Positions 1 to 18,439 of a DNA stretch of 64,000 nucleotides are shown here, one piece after another (the first letter of the stretch is position 1; each line of letters starts with the position of its first letter). Source of the DNA: Eretmocerus hayati. Lineage: Eukaryota; Arthropoda; Insecta; Hymenoptera; Aphelinidae. A program made the position numbers and the translations under genes. The notes under the pieces were generated by a model. It searched no databases. It had not been told where the DNA came from and worked only from the letters and a program-made list of their open reading frames with translations. Location of the stretch: contig CM056743.1 of assembly GCA_029851415.1 (NCBI GenBank), forward strand, positions 34,798,714 to 34,862,713, written 5' to 3'.

Positions 1-700
1 CACACTTAATTTCCATCAGAAACTGCAGTATCCGCATCAAATTCTGCAGATCCCACAACAAAATTTCTGCCCCGTCACACAAACACCAAAAATTGCTGCG
101 TGGAAAGCAATGTTTACTGCCAAAGAATTAACATTTATTGCGGATACCCGCAGAAACTGTTCTGCACCAGTGTCAGAAGACGTCTGCTGTGTTATATCCT
201 GTATCCGTAAGAACTGGAGTTAGCCGCAGTCCCTGCCAGGGGAGCGTGTTGGAATCTGACGAATAAAATCTTACTACAAGTATGCCGCTATCAATTTGAA
301 TCTAAGTTGAATCATGAGATCTCAATGATACTGCGAGGATGTTATTCTCAGGGACGTAGACGTTGGATATTGAAATTATGCAATGATCAGAAGCCGATGG
401 AGCGATGACTTTAATATTATGCAACTACAATCAAGACGAAAAATCCGCAAATATAAAAAGACAAAGCGAAAGCACGCGATAAGACAGATCTCTGGGTATG
501 GTTTTCTCCTTCAGGGTTTTTCCTGCCCACGGGGAAAATCCCGGCGAATGCAAAAGACTCTGCAAACGATGTTGGATCCGCGATCGTCATGCTATTGATT
601 AAACAGTCGTTGGCTATTCAGGACATTACGCGTGAACCTTATCAAATAAAACTGGCCCTTAAATTTATTCAGACTTATATGTTGAGCTATCGGATACAGA
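1..700. other. no recognisable gene
   Basis: I see no supported coding region, RNA or repeat here. The one short open frame (383-598) has no recognisable domain and a composition typical of chance frames. Confidence 0.5.
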
Positions 701-761
701 CTCGAATCTAGCTTTTACAACTTTATGTGATCTATTTCAAACAGGATGAGTTTCCGTGAGA

Positions 762-950
762 ACCAACTTCCAAACTTCCAAGAAATACATCTGCCTTCAG
801 CTCTCAGCAGATATACATCCGCTACGGAAATTGGACTTCCGAACTTCCAAGAAATACATCTGCCTTCAGCTCTCAGCGAATATACATCCGCTACGGAAAT
901 CCAACTTCCAAACTTCCAAGAAATACATCCGCTACGGAAGTTCAACTTTG
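762..950. repeat. 70-bp minisatellite, about 2.5 copies
   Basis: Direct repeats of about 70 bp carry the phrases ACTTCCAAGAAATACATC and ATACATCCGCTACGGAA. The first phrase recurs near 773, 843 and 912; the last copy is shortened. Open frames run through it on both strands only because the period leaves several frames without stops. I do not read it as a gene. Confidence 0.85.
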
Positions 951-1129
951 ACAGACGTATACAGCAAATGCGCTTCCGTAATGAACACGTCAAAATATAT
1001 CATAGGAATTTGTCTAAGGATGTACATTTCGGAAATCCATCAAATACCTGTCAGCCGGAGCGCATCCAGGAAGTCAAATCATGCAGAGATTTTGTACGTC
1101 CTCTTTTGATATGTATTCTATTAAAATAG

Positions 1130-4100
1130 GCTCATTCCTACGAATAGGCAGGAAAGGAAGCATCCGGCAACAAATAACGCATCCGTCAAGGGCTGTTCCC
1201 GTCAAAACAAGCTTTTGCTTTGTCGCTCGGTGAAGAGGGGATAACGCAAGATTCTCACGGTCATCAAGATATAAAAGGAGCTGCCAGACTAAGAAACTTC
1301 ACTTGATTTTTGGATCTGAACCACTAAGCATCTAACCTTGTACAATTTGTACTTCCACAACTCAGTGAATAAATAGCCAGTGTTCAACTCATACTTGGTG
1401 TCCGATTTCCTCAACGATTCCTTTGTTCCATACATTCACCTCGAATAGAACCCAATTTCAAATATTTGCCGCCAGTAGATCAGGCAACTGCGCAGTGTCG
1501 ATTCACACCGACTCTGGGCGTAACACTGCAAACTTTGTTGTATCCGCAGTAAAAATTCGTGCATCCTCTCCAAAAAGTCTCGGCTGATGACATGGAGATG
1601 GTGTGGTGAGCTGCGCATGCGTCTTCTCCCGGGTGCCGAGGCGCTGGCGATGCTGATTAGCTGAGCACACCTACTTGGATATACACGCACGTACACGGTC
1701 CATCGCACAGAGCAACAAAATTATTCTTCAATTGATTATTCTAATAATGAATAATTTTTCCGAAATCTTAGGACTGATTCGGAGCTAGGAAATTCTCTCG
1801 CGATTCGATAATATTTGCAGTGATAGTGATAACCATGTGGCTCTCAAAGCCAGCCTGTCTGACCATGAGAAGAATAACGTTATCACAGCTGCAGTGACAG
1901 TGTTGTGAATCCGTCAAGTGTCATATATTATTCTTTCTCTACTCATAAATAGTTACAGTTCCTAGATGCCTAGAGGTCATGTTACGAATGTACTTGTTGT
2001 TCTTTTAACATGCTTTTCTCGGGCAAAATCTATGAATCTCTGATCTTGATCCAACTGAATCTCCAATCATATACTTGCCAGAATAAAATAAGTTGCCTCT
2101 GTGTGATGAAAAGATCTGGATATTGTGTAAACGATGATGTAGCTTGAATTCTTTGGCCAATATATGTTTTGCAGGGAAGTTGGCGTACGACCGGTCAACT
2201 ATTTCCAACTTGTGATGAGGAAATCCAATATTTTGACCCAAAACACAGGTATTCAAGAACAAGAATTGCCTATAACTGCTGTTGTTGTTTCATAAGGACA
2301 TTATCTTGTATGTCAAGCACCGCTCGTGGAGCAAATTTTTTTCTCCAAGTATAACGTCCAGGTGGTTGGCATTATTTTGAATAGACATGATGGCTTTGAA
2401 TTCCTTCAATATAATATTGAGTAGCCTCCCGTAGTTTATAAATATTCATCATGTCTGATCATCAGATATCCTATCTATGAATCTCTTAATGAAGGGAGTT
2501 CATTTTTCATTATTGACTGCATAATTTGATATCATTTGCCAGCTTTATAGCTCCCGCTCGTAGTATATCTACATAGTTAAGAAAGTTTCCTTACAGGACC
2601 GCTACTGTCTAAGCCCTTATTTTCAATATTTGAGTAACATAAATGACTCTAAGTCATTATAGTCTATGATGGTTTCTTGATCAGCCGTTCCAATAGAAAA
2701 ATGTTGATACAGCTTATTCAAAATAATTCACCACAAGTGAACTGGAGTAAAGGCTAATTGCAGCAATTGGTGATTATTGTTGATCATTGCTTAAAACCTC
2801 AAGTGTGTGATTTTTGTTAACCTCATCAAGCTGTAAATTAAAATCATCAATGCAAAACTAACTACAAGTTTTTCATGAGATAAAATTAGAAGGAAGAGTT
2901 GGAGAACTCCAACTCACTGATTTTCATGCCTTTTTTGTTCACTTGACAGGAAATATTTGAATGAACAACGTTAATTGATGAATCATAGTAATAATGTTTT
3001 CTGATGGTTTTTTGCTCCATCCTGAACATTGAATCTTGTGACTAGGATGAGAATTGAATACTCCCGCTATACATTCACTGGAGCGTGTAGCAGACAGGTC
3101 GCACCATTTCCCATACATGCCACCAGATGGATGCGAGGCGCTCTCCGTCCGTTCTGAGACTCAAATAACGACACCTTTGAATCCGATTTTAATAGAAATA
3201 AACAGTTTCAAATTCCCTCATAGTATTAGAATGATAAATTGGCCCTATGCGCACTTTAGCTCATTGACAAGAAAACCATTTATATTCATGCAAAAATCGT
3301 CAACGACTAGTTTAGTCTTCCTCGCAAGCGGTCAGCTCTAGCCTTGTTTGGTATATATAGAAGTTCCAAATTTTTGTTGACAATATCTTAATATGTATGT
3401 GTGACCGTTACGATAGTGTATTATCATGTAAGTGTGCGTGTGCGATGATATCCTACAATATTATAAGTCTTCGAGATAAGATAATAAGATTTCTATCGTG
3501 ACCATTCCATACAATACGCTGACAATGACTAATCTGAACTTCACAATAAGATTACAAATTTCAAGCGTGATTAATCTCGTACCTAAAATGCAGTTAATAA
3601 CTATGATTATGAAAATGATTAATACTGTAAAATGAATTTTTCTTCTTCCTGCCATTCAGGACGCAATATTTACAGCCACCGTAATAAATTCTATTCCAAT
3701 CGACAGCAAAATTTACTGAGATCGATGCAAAAGCTGATGAACTCTGATGTTACAACAGTAAAATTTGCAGCTTGATCATCAAAAAGTGAAGAAGAAAAGT
3801 GTGTCCCACAGGTGCAGCAGATTTCTGTAAAAATTGATTCCATATCTGCAAATTTTAGTGTCAAAAATCTCTCAGTGTAACCCACAGGATGATGGTGCCA
3901 CATTTGATAAATACGATAGATACCCATTATATCGTGCACATCTTTGCTATAGCTATAGTTATACTTACTCAAACTGTGTTGTGCATTAAGCAATTTTTTA
4001 AAGGAAATTTCCAAGAGTTTTTCTCCATTTCACCATGTCAAATTTTACAACGTTCCTCGACGCAGTTAATAAAAGCGCACCTTGAAAATTCTTTTCAACT

Positions 4101-4300
4101 CTTACTTATTAATAATTTACTTTGAGGCGTGATCTATACTGACAGGCTATTGACTTTAAATTACTACATATATTGATCTACAGAGATGCTAAGTATCCCA
4201 AATAGCCGATCACCATTTGGGTCCTATACGTCCTGCGCAGGGACAAATAAACGTGAGGGCCGCCACTGCGACACAAATGCGAGCAACTACCTGGCAACTG
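1130..4300. other. anonymous DNA, no supported gene
   Basis: About 3 kb of AT-rich sequence with scattered short open frames on both strands. None shows a domain, a run of splice-consistent exons, or a recognisable repeat boundary. A diverged or non-coding exon could be missed. Confidence 0.4.
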
Positions 4301-4326
4301 CGGCGCCACACAGTTGCCCGCAGGGT

Positions 4327-6405
4327 AAGGAGTCATAACTCCCCTGGGACCTAACTCCGCGAGTATTATTTCTCCCTCTGGACAAAACTCCCCGTCATTC
4401 TTCTCCCCCTGGCCAATACTCCCCGAGTATATTCCCTCTTCTGCTAGAGCTCTCTCAACGTATTCGAATTCCTCGGCGTCAATAAACAAAAACCCAATTG
4501 TTATTGTACTTCCAATCTCAGTTCAAATCCTCATCTTTTCGGCCAACCACTTCAAAATCTTCGGTGAAACTCTCTTTCAAAACTTGTATATAATTCCCCG
4601 GAAAAATAGCAGAAATCATAAGAAAAGATAAGCGCATTTATCTGCACCTTGAGGGATTCCTGTACATAAGGCACAAGACGAATGATCGGGCTATCGAGTG
4701 GAGATGCAGGAAGGATCCACATTGCAAAGCACGAGTGAGCACTTCTCCTCTCGGTCAAAATTTGCACGTTATGAAATTGCCGTCTGCACATGATCATGCT
4801 CCTAATAGAGAGGAAGTAACAGCTCTACAAACTGTTCCGGAAATAGAACGCGCTTCTGCTGACCAACCAGGTACGCAACCCGCGCGGCTTTTACAAGCTT
4901 CATTGGCTGTTCCTACTGCCGTTCTTGCTGAAATTCCTGTTCGGCCGAACCTGCGAAAAATTATTCAACGTCAGAGATTAGTAGACCAACCAGCAGCGCC
5001 TCGAGACATAGAAGTTTTGAGAGAAATCCCACATAAATACCGAGAAACGAAGGACAAGGATAATTTCATTATATACGATTCTTTTGAAGATAGGAATGAT
5101 GACCAGTCTCTTGAAAGAATTATTGTTCTCGGAATCGATAAAAATTTGAAGAAGTTGGCAAGACCAGTGATTTGGTACGTGGACGGTACGTTCAAAACAG
5201 TACCAGACATATTTTTCCAGCTATTTGCCATCTCGGGTTCTGAAAATCAAACTGTCGATGAAATTGAGAAGAAGTTGGTCCTACCGTACGTTTACGCACT
5301 ACTTGAGAACGATGAAGAACGAACGTATTCTCAAATATGTGAAGTTGTTCTCACAAGAATTGGCTAGCTCTCGGAACCTGCTACTTTACTTCAATATGTC
5401 ATGTCTGACTTTGAATTGGCTATCATCAATGCAATCAGAACCAACTTCGGTGATATTGTGAAGGCATGTTTTTTTTTCACCTTTGTCAAAATGTATTTCG
5501 ACAGATTCAAGATGAAGGCTTATAAGGGCAGTATAATAACGAAAACGACAGGACTCTGAAAAAATCTGCTCAGATGATGTGCGCAATTGCCTTTGTTCCT
5601 ATTGATGATGTTCCGGTGACGTTTGACACATTTCTCGATGAAGTACCGGATGACCTCATCCCCGTAGCTGATCACTTCGAGGTGATTATTTGGATTCATC
5701 TCGGTCATTTTCTCCAAACTCTTAGAGAATATATGTAATATTTACAATTTCACTGTACATGAATTTCAGTTAGACTATATTCGTGAGGAACCTGCAAGGG
5801 GGAGACGTCGAGCTGTCTAAATTCGGTTTGCTCCTATGAGCTGTGAAATCAATACGAAACTACCCGAAATCGGCTCTCTCGAACGAACAATCTTTCCGAA
5901 GGCTGGCATAACCGACTCAAAACCATCATGGGTCGATGCCATACCAGTATCTATCATTTTCTTGGTGAAATTCTACACGAACAAACTGACACAGAATTAA
6001 TGCTCCAACAGCTCTCCCTAGGACAAAATATAAGGAAAAATCTTGCACCAAATCGCCGGCAACAAGAAGAAAGGCTGTCCAATATCGTGTCGCGCTATGA
6101 CACCTATGTACAAGATGGTGAAATTATTGAGTTCCTCCGGCATATTGGTTACAATCTACATTTTTAATCGGACGTAATTATCATAAATTACAAAATTTGT
6201 AAAAATTGTAAAATCTATACAAAAGACGACGAGAAGAGTGAAAAATGCAAAGGATGAATAAAAAAGATAAATTTCCGGGAAATCAGAGTTCTCTTTTGAT
6301 GTTTAATATGTCCGCTAGGAAATTTGGATGGGGAAGTTCTGGGACGGGGGAGTTTTGACCGCGGGGAGAAACGGACGCGGATTTATGTCCCAGGGAGTTA
6401 TGACC
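4327..6405. mobile_element. Mutator-like (MULE) DNA transposon, degenerate
   Basis: A broken FLYWCH-MULE transposase frame lies between two inverted GC-richer segments. The left segment (about 4,327-4,430) reads GTCATAACTCCCCTGGGAC and then TTTCTCCC and CAAAACTCCCC. The reverse complement of about 6,300-6,405 repeats these blocks in the same order (GTCATAACTCCCTGGGAC, TTTCTCCCC, CAAAACTCCCC). I read them as terminal inverted repeats of about 80-100 bp, as expected of MULEs. I could not identify the 9-bp target duplication typical of the group, so the ends are approximate. Confidence 0.75.
4634..6167 (+). pseudogene. FLYWCH-MULE transposase, broken
   Basis: The N-terminal part (about 4,634-4,790) reads as a FLYWCH zinc-binding domain, with EGFLYIRHK, EWRCRKDPHCKAR and a later H-D-H. 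The transposase core follows: NFIIYDSFED, the DGTFKT block near 5,180 with the first catalytic-type Asp, FQLFAI, then VLPYVYALL. Past an in-frame TAG at 5,365-5,367 the same frame continues with SDFELAIINAI (the conserved DFE region). It is then shifted in a run of nine T (about 5,467-5,475) before the HLCQN motif. Another stop follows the motif IQDEGL, and at least one further frame change precedes the C-terminal region with EGWHNRLKTIMG and a tail ending at 6,167. The order of motifs matches insect MULE transposases. Nothing suggests a surviving function. Confidence 0.85.
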
Positions 6406-6409
6406 CCCA

Positions 6410-8690
6410 ATCGCTTGCAATTTCCGGGAGTAGCTCATATTAGTTGCAAAATATACGCCAACTTGGCAAGCAGCCTCTCGAAAATAATGGCATGCATCAC
6501 TATTTCGAGGTACTTTTCTTTGGAGCACAATCAGCTTCGTGAGAAAGTAATGGTTAGATAATGGGCGCTGATTTTGGAGAATGAATGAATAGTTGCTAAT
6601 TGTTGTGAATCCAATCCATACCCAACTTCCAAAAATTGAGCAGGTCTTCTGGAGACTGCTAAACTCAACTATCTGCGTGGAGAGATAACTGTGACATCAC
6701 AGACATGGAGTTCATGAGCGCGAGTACAAACATTTTCAGACTGACTAATTGGTGAACATGGATGAATTGAGAAGGAGTAAAAACAATCCCCCAGTATTTA
6801 GGATGGGCTAATTACAATTTGGTTCGCCATTTTTTGGGTTAGTTTCTATTCTCCTTCGTTACACCAGAAATCAGATTCTTAGATGATTTTAATCCTTAAA
6901 TGGCACACGTCAAAATCGATGTTTTTATCGTCAAGCACGTGGTGCTTTCCACTCTTTACGAAATTGAACAAATCTGGGCTCATTTTACAGTCCATCAAAA
7001 AGGGTTGTGAAATGAGTCCAGAAAAAGATAGGTGGGCTGTAATACACCCCATGAGGTGTCCAAATAGAAAATAATACGTGGGGTGTGGTAAATTCCCGGT
7101 GTCATTTAAGGGTTAAAGTTCCATCACACGGAAAGTACAACATTGTTATCAATAATTATAGAATCTAAGTGAGAGGAATCTGAACCAAACTTCATGAAAA
7201 TTCTGATAGTTAAGCATTATTTAGATTGTAATATCGTCAACTGCTTTGAGAAGGTCAATGCAGGTCTAAACTTAAATTTAGAAACATGCTAGAGGATCTA
7301 CGGAACTTTTGACCTACTACACGCTATCTCTGAACCTTCAAATGATTATCAAGTTAACAAAACTGATTCTGATATGTTCGAAGGTCTCTGAATAAGTACT
7401 CTGTGCGGCAGGCTGTCAGAGGGATGGTAATCTGTGGCGCGATCCAACCCTAATTCTTGCGATATCTCATCTTAGCGTACTCGCGCCGTTTTCGGACTTT
7501 CTAAGCATGTAGCGAAAATAACATTGCTTGAGAAATGCTGCCAAAATCCAGTGACCATTCAGACATCCAATATTCTGAGAAATCATTGGCTCCAATCGCG
7601 TACCTTCGACGTATCATTCATGAACAAACTTTGAAATCCCGAAACCGGGTTTTCACAAAAATTTAGATCTCCTGTACGTAGCTTATAAAAAAAATAACAT
7701 CGCCGATAAGTACATCACTGAAACGGGTTCTGATAGTTTTCAAAAACAGCAATCATATCCCATTTAGTTTAGGTACGTGTGACTACGTGGGTTGAAATGA
7801 TAGCTTTGTCAAGATAAATAATAATTTCATGCGCCCATTCGAATGGAAAAAGGTCAAATTTTCATGGCACAGAAAGGGGAAGGGAACGCTTCTGAAATAT
7901 CCTGGCCATTCCTCTTCACTCTTATATGAATCGTATCTCCCAGTTTTCAGGTGCTTATATGAAATGGTATCTGGATGGGAAGCACTATGAAAATCTTATC
8001 GTAAGACTCATATAAGTGATCATGCTCGGGGAAGCTCTTCCATGACGTTGCAGTCGTTTATATCAATCTATAAAACAGCTGAATTATATACTAAAGAACT
8101 CCTTCTGAAAGTGTCAGTGCAGACTCAATTTTGGGAGTTTCATATTGCAGTAGGTAGAGGAGCCAAAGCTCTAGTAAAAGGAACTCGAATGTTCGCGCTT
8201 GTCGGAAAGGACAAAAAGTTAAATGACAGTAAGATACGATGTGTGTTTATCACGTTTGCTGCAACGCCGTTTTTTCGTAGTTTCATTTTGGTTATGAACT
8301 GGACCCCTGCATTTCGATAGAAACGCACATATGGATCTAGACCCTCCTTTATCTCATTGTTCACTTTCTTGGTTAAGTAGACCACCATGATGGATTTTGT
8401 TGGGAAAATTTTGCCGAGCAAGTCTGAGTCGGCAAAAATTAAAAGATGAAAACGCAGCGAACGTGTTAAATTGGCCTGAGCGTGTTGTAAATCCGTGGGT
8501 CCAGATTCAATGGGGTGCATCCGAGTTCATTTTAGACGGTTGGATGTAGTATTCACCAATAAAAATACTCTGCTAAAAGAAATTAGCAGAATGCTTTCTC
8601 TTGGCGAAATTTGCCTGAGTAGTTCGATCGAATTGCGTGTAAAAAATCAATTTAGGCTGTAACAAACGTAAAGTTGATTTGGGTGGGTTT
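6410..8690. other. anonymous DNA, no supported gene
   Basis: No domain, splice pattern or repeat family was recognised. Frames at 8,042-8,320 (+) and 8,140-8,520 (-) overlap on opposite strands and neither resembles a known protein. Confidence 0.4.
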
Positions 8691-10230
8691 ACTATATTTT
8701 GAGTTATTTTTTCGAGGAAGATTCTTAAGAGAATTCAGGGCATCTAAACCGGGGTTTTGTTGATCGTTTTATTGATAGGAAATTTCGATAAAATTGATTT
8801 GAGGATGATTAAAATGACGGTTTCGGTAAAAATTTGAGTTTTTGTTGGAAGAAACTTCTTTTAAATCATGATTTACTAGTTCAATTGGAATTCGGTATTC
8901 ACCAATGAATGGAAAATGCTTGATAGTTATGAATCTAGGTCTTCGGAAGTTTGGTAAATTATTTGTACAGGGTAATACGGAGGGAAAACGAATATTTGAA
9001 AAGAATGTTTTAATATATTTTGAGTTATTTCTTCGAGGAAGCTCAGTAGGAGAATTTGGGTGATCTATACGAGGGTTTTCTTCCCAATGTCTATGGATCA
9101 GTTGACATGGAATTTCGATAAAATCCGTTTGAGGATGAGTAAAACGACGATTTTGGTAAGAATTTCAGTTTTTTTTTTTTTTGGAAAGGAACAATTAAAT
9201 AGCGATTTACTAGTTAAAGTGAGATTCGGCATGAACCAATTCATGAGGAATGTTTGAAAAGTATCCTTTTAGGTAGATGAAAGCTTGGTCAATTACTCAA
9301 AAACGAAGATAAAGGAGAAAAATGGATAAAGGAGACAAATGTTTCATTACTTTTTGAGTTATTTTTCCGAGGAAGATTGTGTTAGCAGAAGTTAGAGGAT
9401 TTAAACTATATTTTTCTCAACAATATGTATTGTTTGGTTCAGACAAAATTTTGATAGAATTGATTCGCGGATGAGTAAACACGATTTTGGTGGAAAGAAA
9501 CTTCATTTCAATCGTGATTTACAAGTTAAACTGAAATTCCGTATTAACGAACTCATGAATAATTTTCGAAAAATGTGCGTTTAAGTCGATAAAAGTTTGG
9601 TAAATTACTTGTAAAGGAAGATAAAGGAGAAAAATGAATATTCAGAAGAAATGTTTTTTTATTTTTCGAGTTATTTTTCCGAGGAACCTTGGTAGTGAAA
9701 ATTGGGGAATTGAAACTCTATTTTTCTCACCAATATCTATCGTTCGGTTGAGACAGAATTTCGATAAAATTGGTTTGAGGATGATTAAAATGACGATTCT
9801 TTCAAAAATTTCAATTTTTCTGAAATATCGAGGTTTAAAGGGATCAAATGGAATTTTGGTATCAACCAATCGATAGATCATGCAGAAAAAGTCATAGTTT
9901 AGGTCATTGAAATTGAGATAAATGAGTCATAAAGGAAGGTAGGAGGAAAAAAAAGGATATTAAGGAAAATTTTCCATTATTTTTTGAGTTATTATTTAGA
10001 GGAAGCTTTTTAGAGAGAATTAAGCCACCTAGTCTGAGGTTTTTTCGATGATATCTATTGTTTGGTTGAGACAGAATTTGGATGCAGTAGGTTTAAAAAG
10101 GCTCAAAAAGAAATTTTTGGTGAAAATTTTGGTTTTTTTGAACATTTGAGATCTGTAAAGATTCAATGAAATTTCGGTATTAACCAATCGATAGATCGTG
10201 CAGGAAAAATCATAGTTTAGGTGACTCAAT
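8690..10230. repeat. diverged tandem repeat, about 310-bp units
   Basis: The phrase TTTTGAGTTATTTTTCCGAG (variants) recurs near 8,699, 9,018, 9,354, 9,665 and 9,983. Each copy is followed by a motif like TTTGGTTGAGACAGAATTT, then a T-rich block, then GGTATTAACCAA and GAAGATAAAGGAGAAAAATG. About five units are visible, each diverged. The same family recurs at about 32,170-32,402 and 33,500-33,720 inside the giant element, so this is a dispersed satellite-like repeat. Confidence 0.8.
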
Positions 10231-10234
10231 TCGT

Positions 10235-11100
10235 GGTGAGAGTGTGTGAGAAGGAGATATTTATGTATTAAAAGTCGAAATTTGAGCACTTTTGCTTGAA
10301 AAAGCCCATGGATCAAATTTGACTGGGAGCCGAAAGGTGCCAAATCACTGGGCTCTCAGAAATTGAATTCTGTACAACTTGTAGAAAGCCAAAAGTTGAT
10401 AAGGTGGACAGCAAGAGAGAAAGCGTGTCCGGTATAAAACAAGATACATACACACACAAACACGGACAAAGGGGTGCAAAGATGAGTCTTTGTCAGATTT
10501 GAGAGGCCATCAGGAGGAAAAGTGTTACCTACAATTGATAGATTTTGCCAAGAGGAAGAGAATGGTCTGAGGCTTTTTTAGATAAAAGAGATTTTGTTGA
10601 AGAATATGTTGATTTTAATGAAAAATTTGATCAAATTTTCGTTGGGGTGAAAACAACTCTTTCTCTTTAGAGAAAACAAAATAGCATACCTCCAAGACAG
10701 TGGACACGTATTCGTTTACCCATCTTGGATGTTCTAGTATAACCAGCAAAATTGGTACGAGTCGCGAGGTCATACGAAAAAAATTACTCTTCTCAGCAAT
10801 CTGAATGTGAAAAGTTCTGTGAATTCTTTCATTATATGAATTCATATTTAGGGTCCGTGAAGTTCCGCTTTGAATAGTAGACAATTTTCATTAGATTTTG
10901 AGCCGCATAGTTCCAATTTTTTGCTCGAGCAGCCGAGTTTTGAAGTTGTTCACATTCATGACTGAGGCTCTGAGTTCAATTGTTCAATCTTGATTAAATC
11001 AGAAATTTTGTGATCAATAATAATAATAGAAAGAAAATAATAGATGTGGAACCATGAATATGATCAGACAAATAACATATATACAACATAAATGTCTGGT
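10235..11100. other. anonymous spacer downstream of the protease
   Basis: There is no supported gene. The segment lies 3' of the minus-strand protease gene. Confidence 0.4.
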
Positions 11101-11107
11101 CAAGAAT

Positions 11108-11113
11108 TTTATT
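11108..11113 (-). terminator. polyadenylation signal AATAAA
   Basis: Read on the minus strand, AATAAA begins two bases after the TGA stop of the protease (11,116-11,118). This implies a very short 3' UTR. The hexamer is canonical and correctly placed, but usage is inferred. Confidence 0.6.
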
Positions 11114-11115
11114 CC

Positions 11116-15725
<4,610 letters not shown>

Positions 15726-15729
15726 GGTA

Positions 15730-18430
15730 TTAAATCTGATTGACGTGAAAGCCTGTCGGGAGTCCCAAATTTTCCCTTGGACGTCTTATGCTTTCTAGGC
15801 CAAAAACGGGTCTGTTGAGAATAAAATGTTTTTTAGAACTGTCTAATTTGTATACCACTTCACATGAAATGAGAGAGCTCCTTAATTCCCTGTAACCATA
15901 ACGTACTGAAATTATTATCAACAATGAAATAGAATCAATTCTGCACCGATAAAAGACGTTCCTATGTATTTCATTCGTTCAAATCTTCGAATAAATGAAT
16001 CGATGAAGATTCGACTTCAAAAAATTTGACTTCCGCAATTAAAAGCAAAAGGTTGAATAAAAATAGCGAAATTACCCAAATTTACTTATTTGATTTGTAC
16101 TCAAGTGAACATATCTGCCGAAATCTTGCTAAAATGTGCGAAGTAAATTATTTCAAGTAACCTGATTCAGTCGAAGTATCTGGTTACTAGATTATCATAT
16201 AATCTCCAAATAAATAGGCAAAACAATGATGAAAATTTTCTTGTTTCTAATTGATGAACTATCTGAAAACATCGCTTTTGATCGAACATTATTATTTATC
16301 ATTTCTCAATGGTTTAAATCGAAGGGGCTCACGATTACTGGAAGAGTGAGCCGCATAAATTTGTCGTCTGCTAGGAAATAACACGGTACCTTTGGAAGCT
16401 TTCTGATTATCTCAAGTAACTATAGATAAGAAAATTTGTTTGGAGTGAATCGGAAAGGATCTTATTCTCCCGCAGTTCAGCAATTCAAGGAAAACCTTCC
16501 ATTACTCGACTCTCTTGAAATCAACTCCGTTGCGCACTGCATCTAATGCTACAAGGATGAATTGTTATTTGCTCGAGGTAACTTGACCTGGTACGCCAGG
16601 GGACTAATTCTTGATCAAATATATAAAGAGAGAGTTGAATCGGAAGATATTTGAGTGAGAATGAAAGGAATCCGAACAATCTTACGATTTGCATTATTAA
16701 ATACTCAAATTGAAAAAAAGAGTGCATACTAAGTGTTTGAATCTCTCGGAAGCGATAACATTCGTGTTCCGGTATGATAGTTCACTATTCAAATAATTGA
16801 GAGCTTCATTCTTAGCTTATATATCCTGATTAGAGAATTAACATGTGTATTATACTCAATCTTTATCGATTTCCGTATGATTCACATAATACATTTTGAT
16901 AATTTGAAAAAGCAGCTCATTGACGTCATCTTTGAGAGGACAGTTCGCGAGTATCGAAAAAAATTTCTCTCGAATGATAACACACTCATTCCTGATGCAA
17001 TTCTGAAGTTGAAATACTAACGATAGTTCATGAAGCGATTGCGACCTTGTGGCATTCTAATAATTTTGCGTCATTTTTTTTGTTCACACGTTCAGTGCAG
17101 AAACTGAAATCCCTTTGGTATGGCGGGGCCCACTGATGAGCTCTGTCGCGGTAATTGTATTGAAGTAAGGATCAGAATGATATTGTTTACAGAGATAATT
17201 CTAAAGTAATCTGATAGTTATGACCTACTTCCTTTTCGACTGCGTAGTTTATTCTTACTCCTTCTAAAGACAGGCGACAACTGAATAGACTAATAATTTT
17301 TTCACCACCATTGGCTTCACACGAGATTCTTGCAGACAGGTGCTTGATTAACGCGAATTCTTCCACATAAACTCTTTTTCGGATGGTTTGAGTAGAATTA
17401 ACGCATGAGGTCGTTCTTTCAATGGCCATCTGTCTGGATCGTTATTGAAGTCTTTATGTGATCCAGATTATTTTAAGAACTTTAATGTGAAAAAATAATA
17501 TCCATGCAAAAAGATTATCGCATTCAGTAACCTCTTCCGTACTGGGAATTGACAAGATTTATTTCATTCAAAAACTGTACGTTTTCGAAATTGAATTGAT
17601 GCGATTAAAATATGGGGAAAGTTCGTCGACATAAAGCGTACAGGAGATTTTTTCATTTTTAGGAGGAAATGGTAAGAATGTTTGATGGAGTCCAAAGACG
17701 TTTATGACCGCTCACACGTCACTATTCTCACTCGAGATGTCAGTTTTGGCCGTGGAGAGAATAAAGGAAACAGGCTATCCGAAAAGTGAGCAACCGCTCT
17801 TCCTGCCTGCCCTGATTTTTCGGATTTGTCGGAATTTGCGAAAGCCGTCGAAAAACGTGATCCTTTCTTTCGAGGGGGACGTCTCATGTTGACATGAGTT
17901 TTGATATTGAACTCAACTGTGTGAGCGGAAACGCCCACCACCGATTCCGTTTCAAACAAGAATTCCACGATTTCTCAGGTTCCTGGATATTACGCGGTCA
18001 AAAAGAGCTGTTCTCAAAGTAGAGGAACGAGTTTACCTCCAAATGACCTTGAAAATGGCCTCCAAGGTACAACACAAGAGCTTGAGTTCAGATTTGTTTA
18101 GATTACCAACATTCACTATCCCGAATTCCCTCCAAAATAACGTCTCCGCAAAGTCTTGATCCTTATCTCGTCAAGGTCAAGTTGGATTGAAAAATATTCC
18201 ATCCATTAGTTCCATGATTTTGTACATTCTTTCGGAAATCGGGGTCGAATTCGGATGTTTTTTCTGACCATATCAAGTTGATCTCAATATGTCCTTGATA
18301 ATGACTTTGGAACGACTTTAAAACCAAGGTCACAATCAGCGTAGACGATACTTTGAACATGGAAAAACTCATTCAAAGGTTTTTGATGATCCGCAAGCCT
18401 TTCCCGAGAAAGCAGAGTTCCATCCCTCCG
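15730..18430. other. anonymous DNA upstream of the protease
   Basis: This probably contains the protease promoter next to 15,725, but I could not pick out a convincing TATA box or initiator. No coding region was recognised in the remainder. Confidence 0.4.
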
Positions 18431-18439
18431 CTTTTCAAC

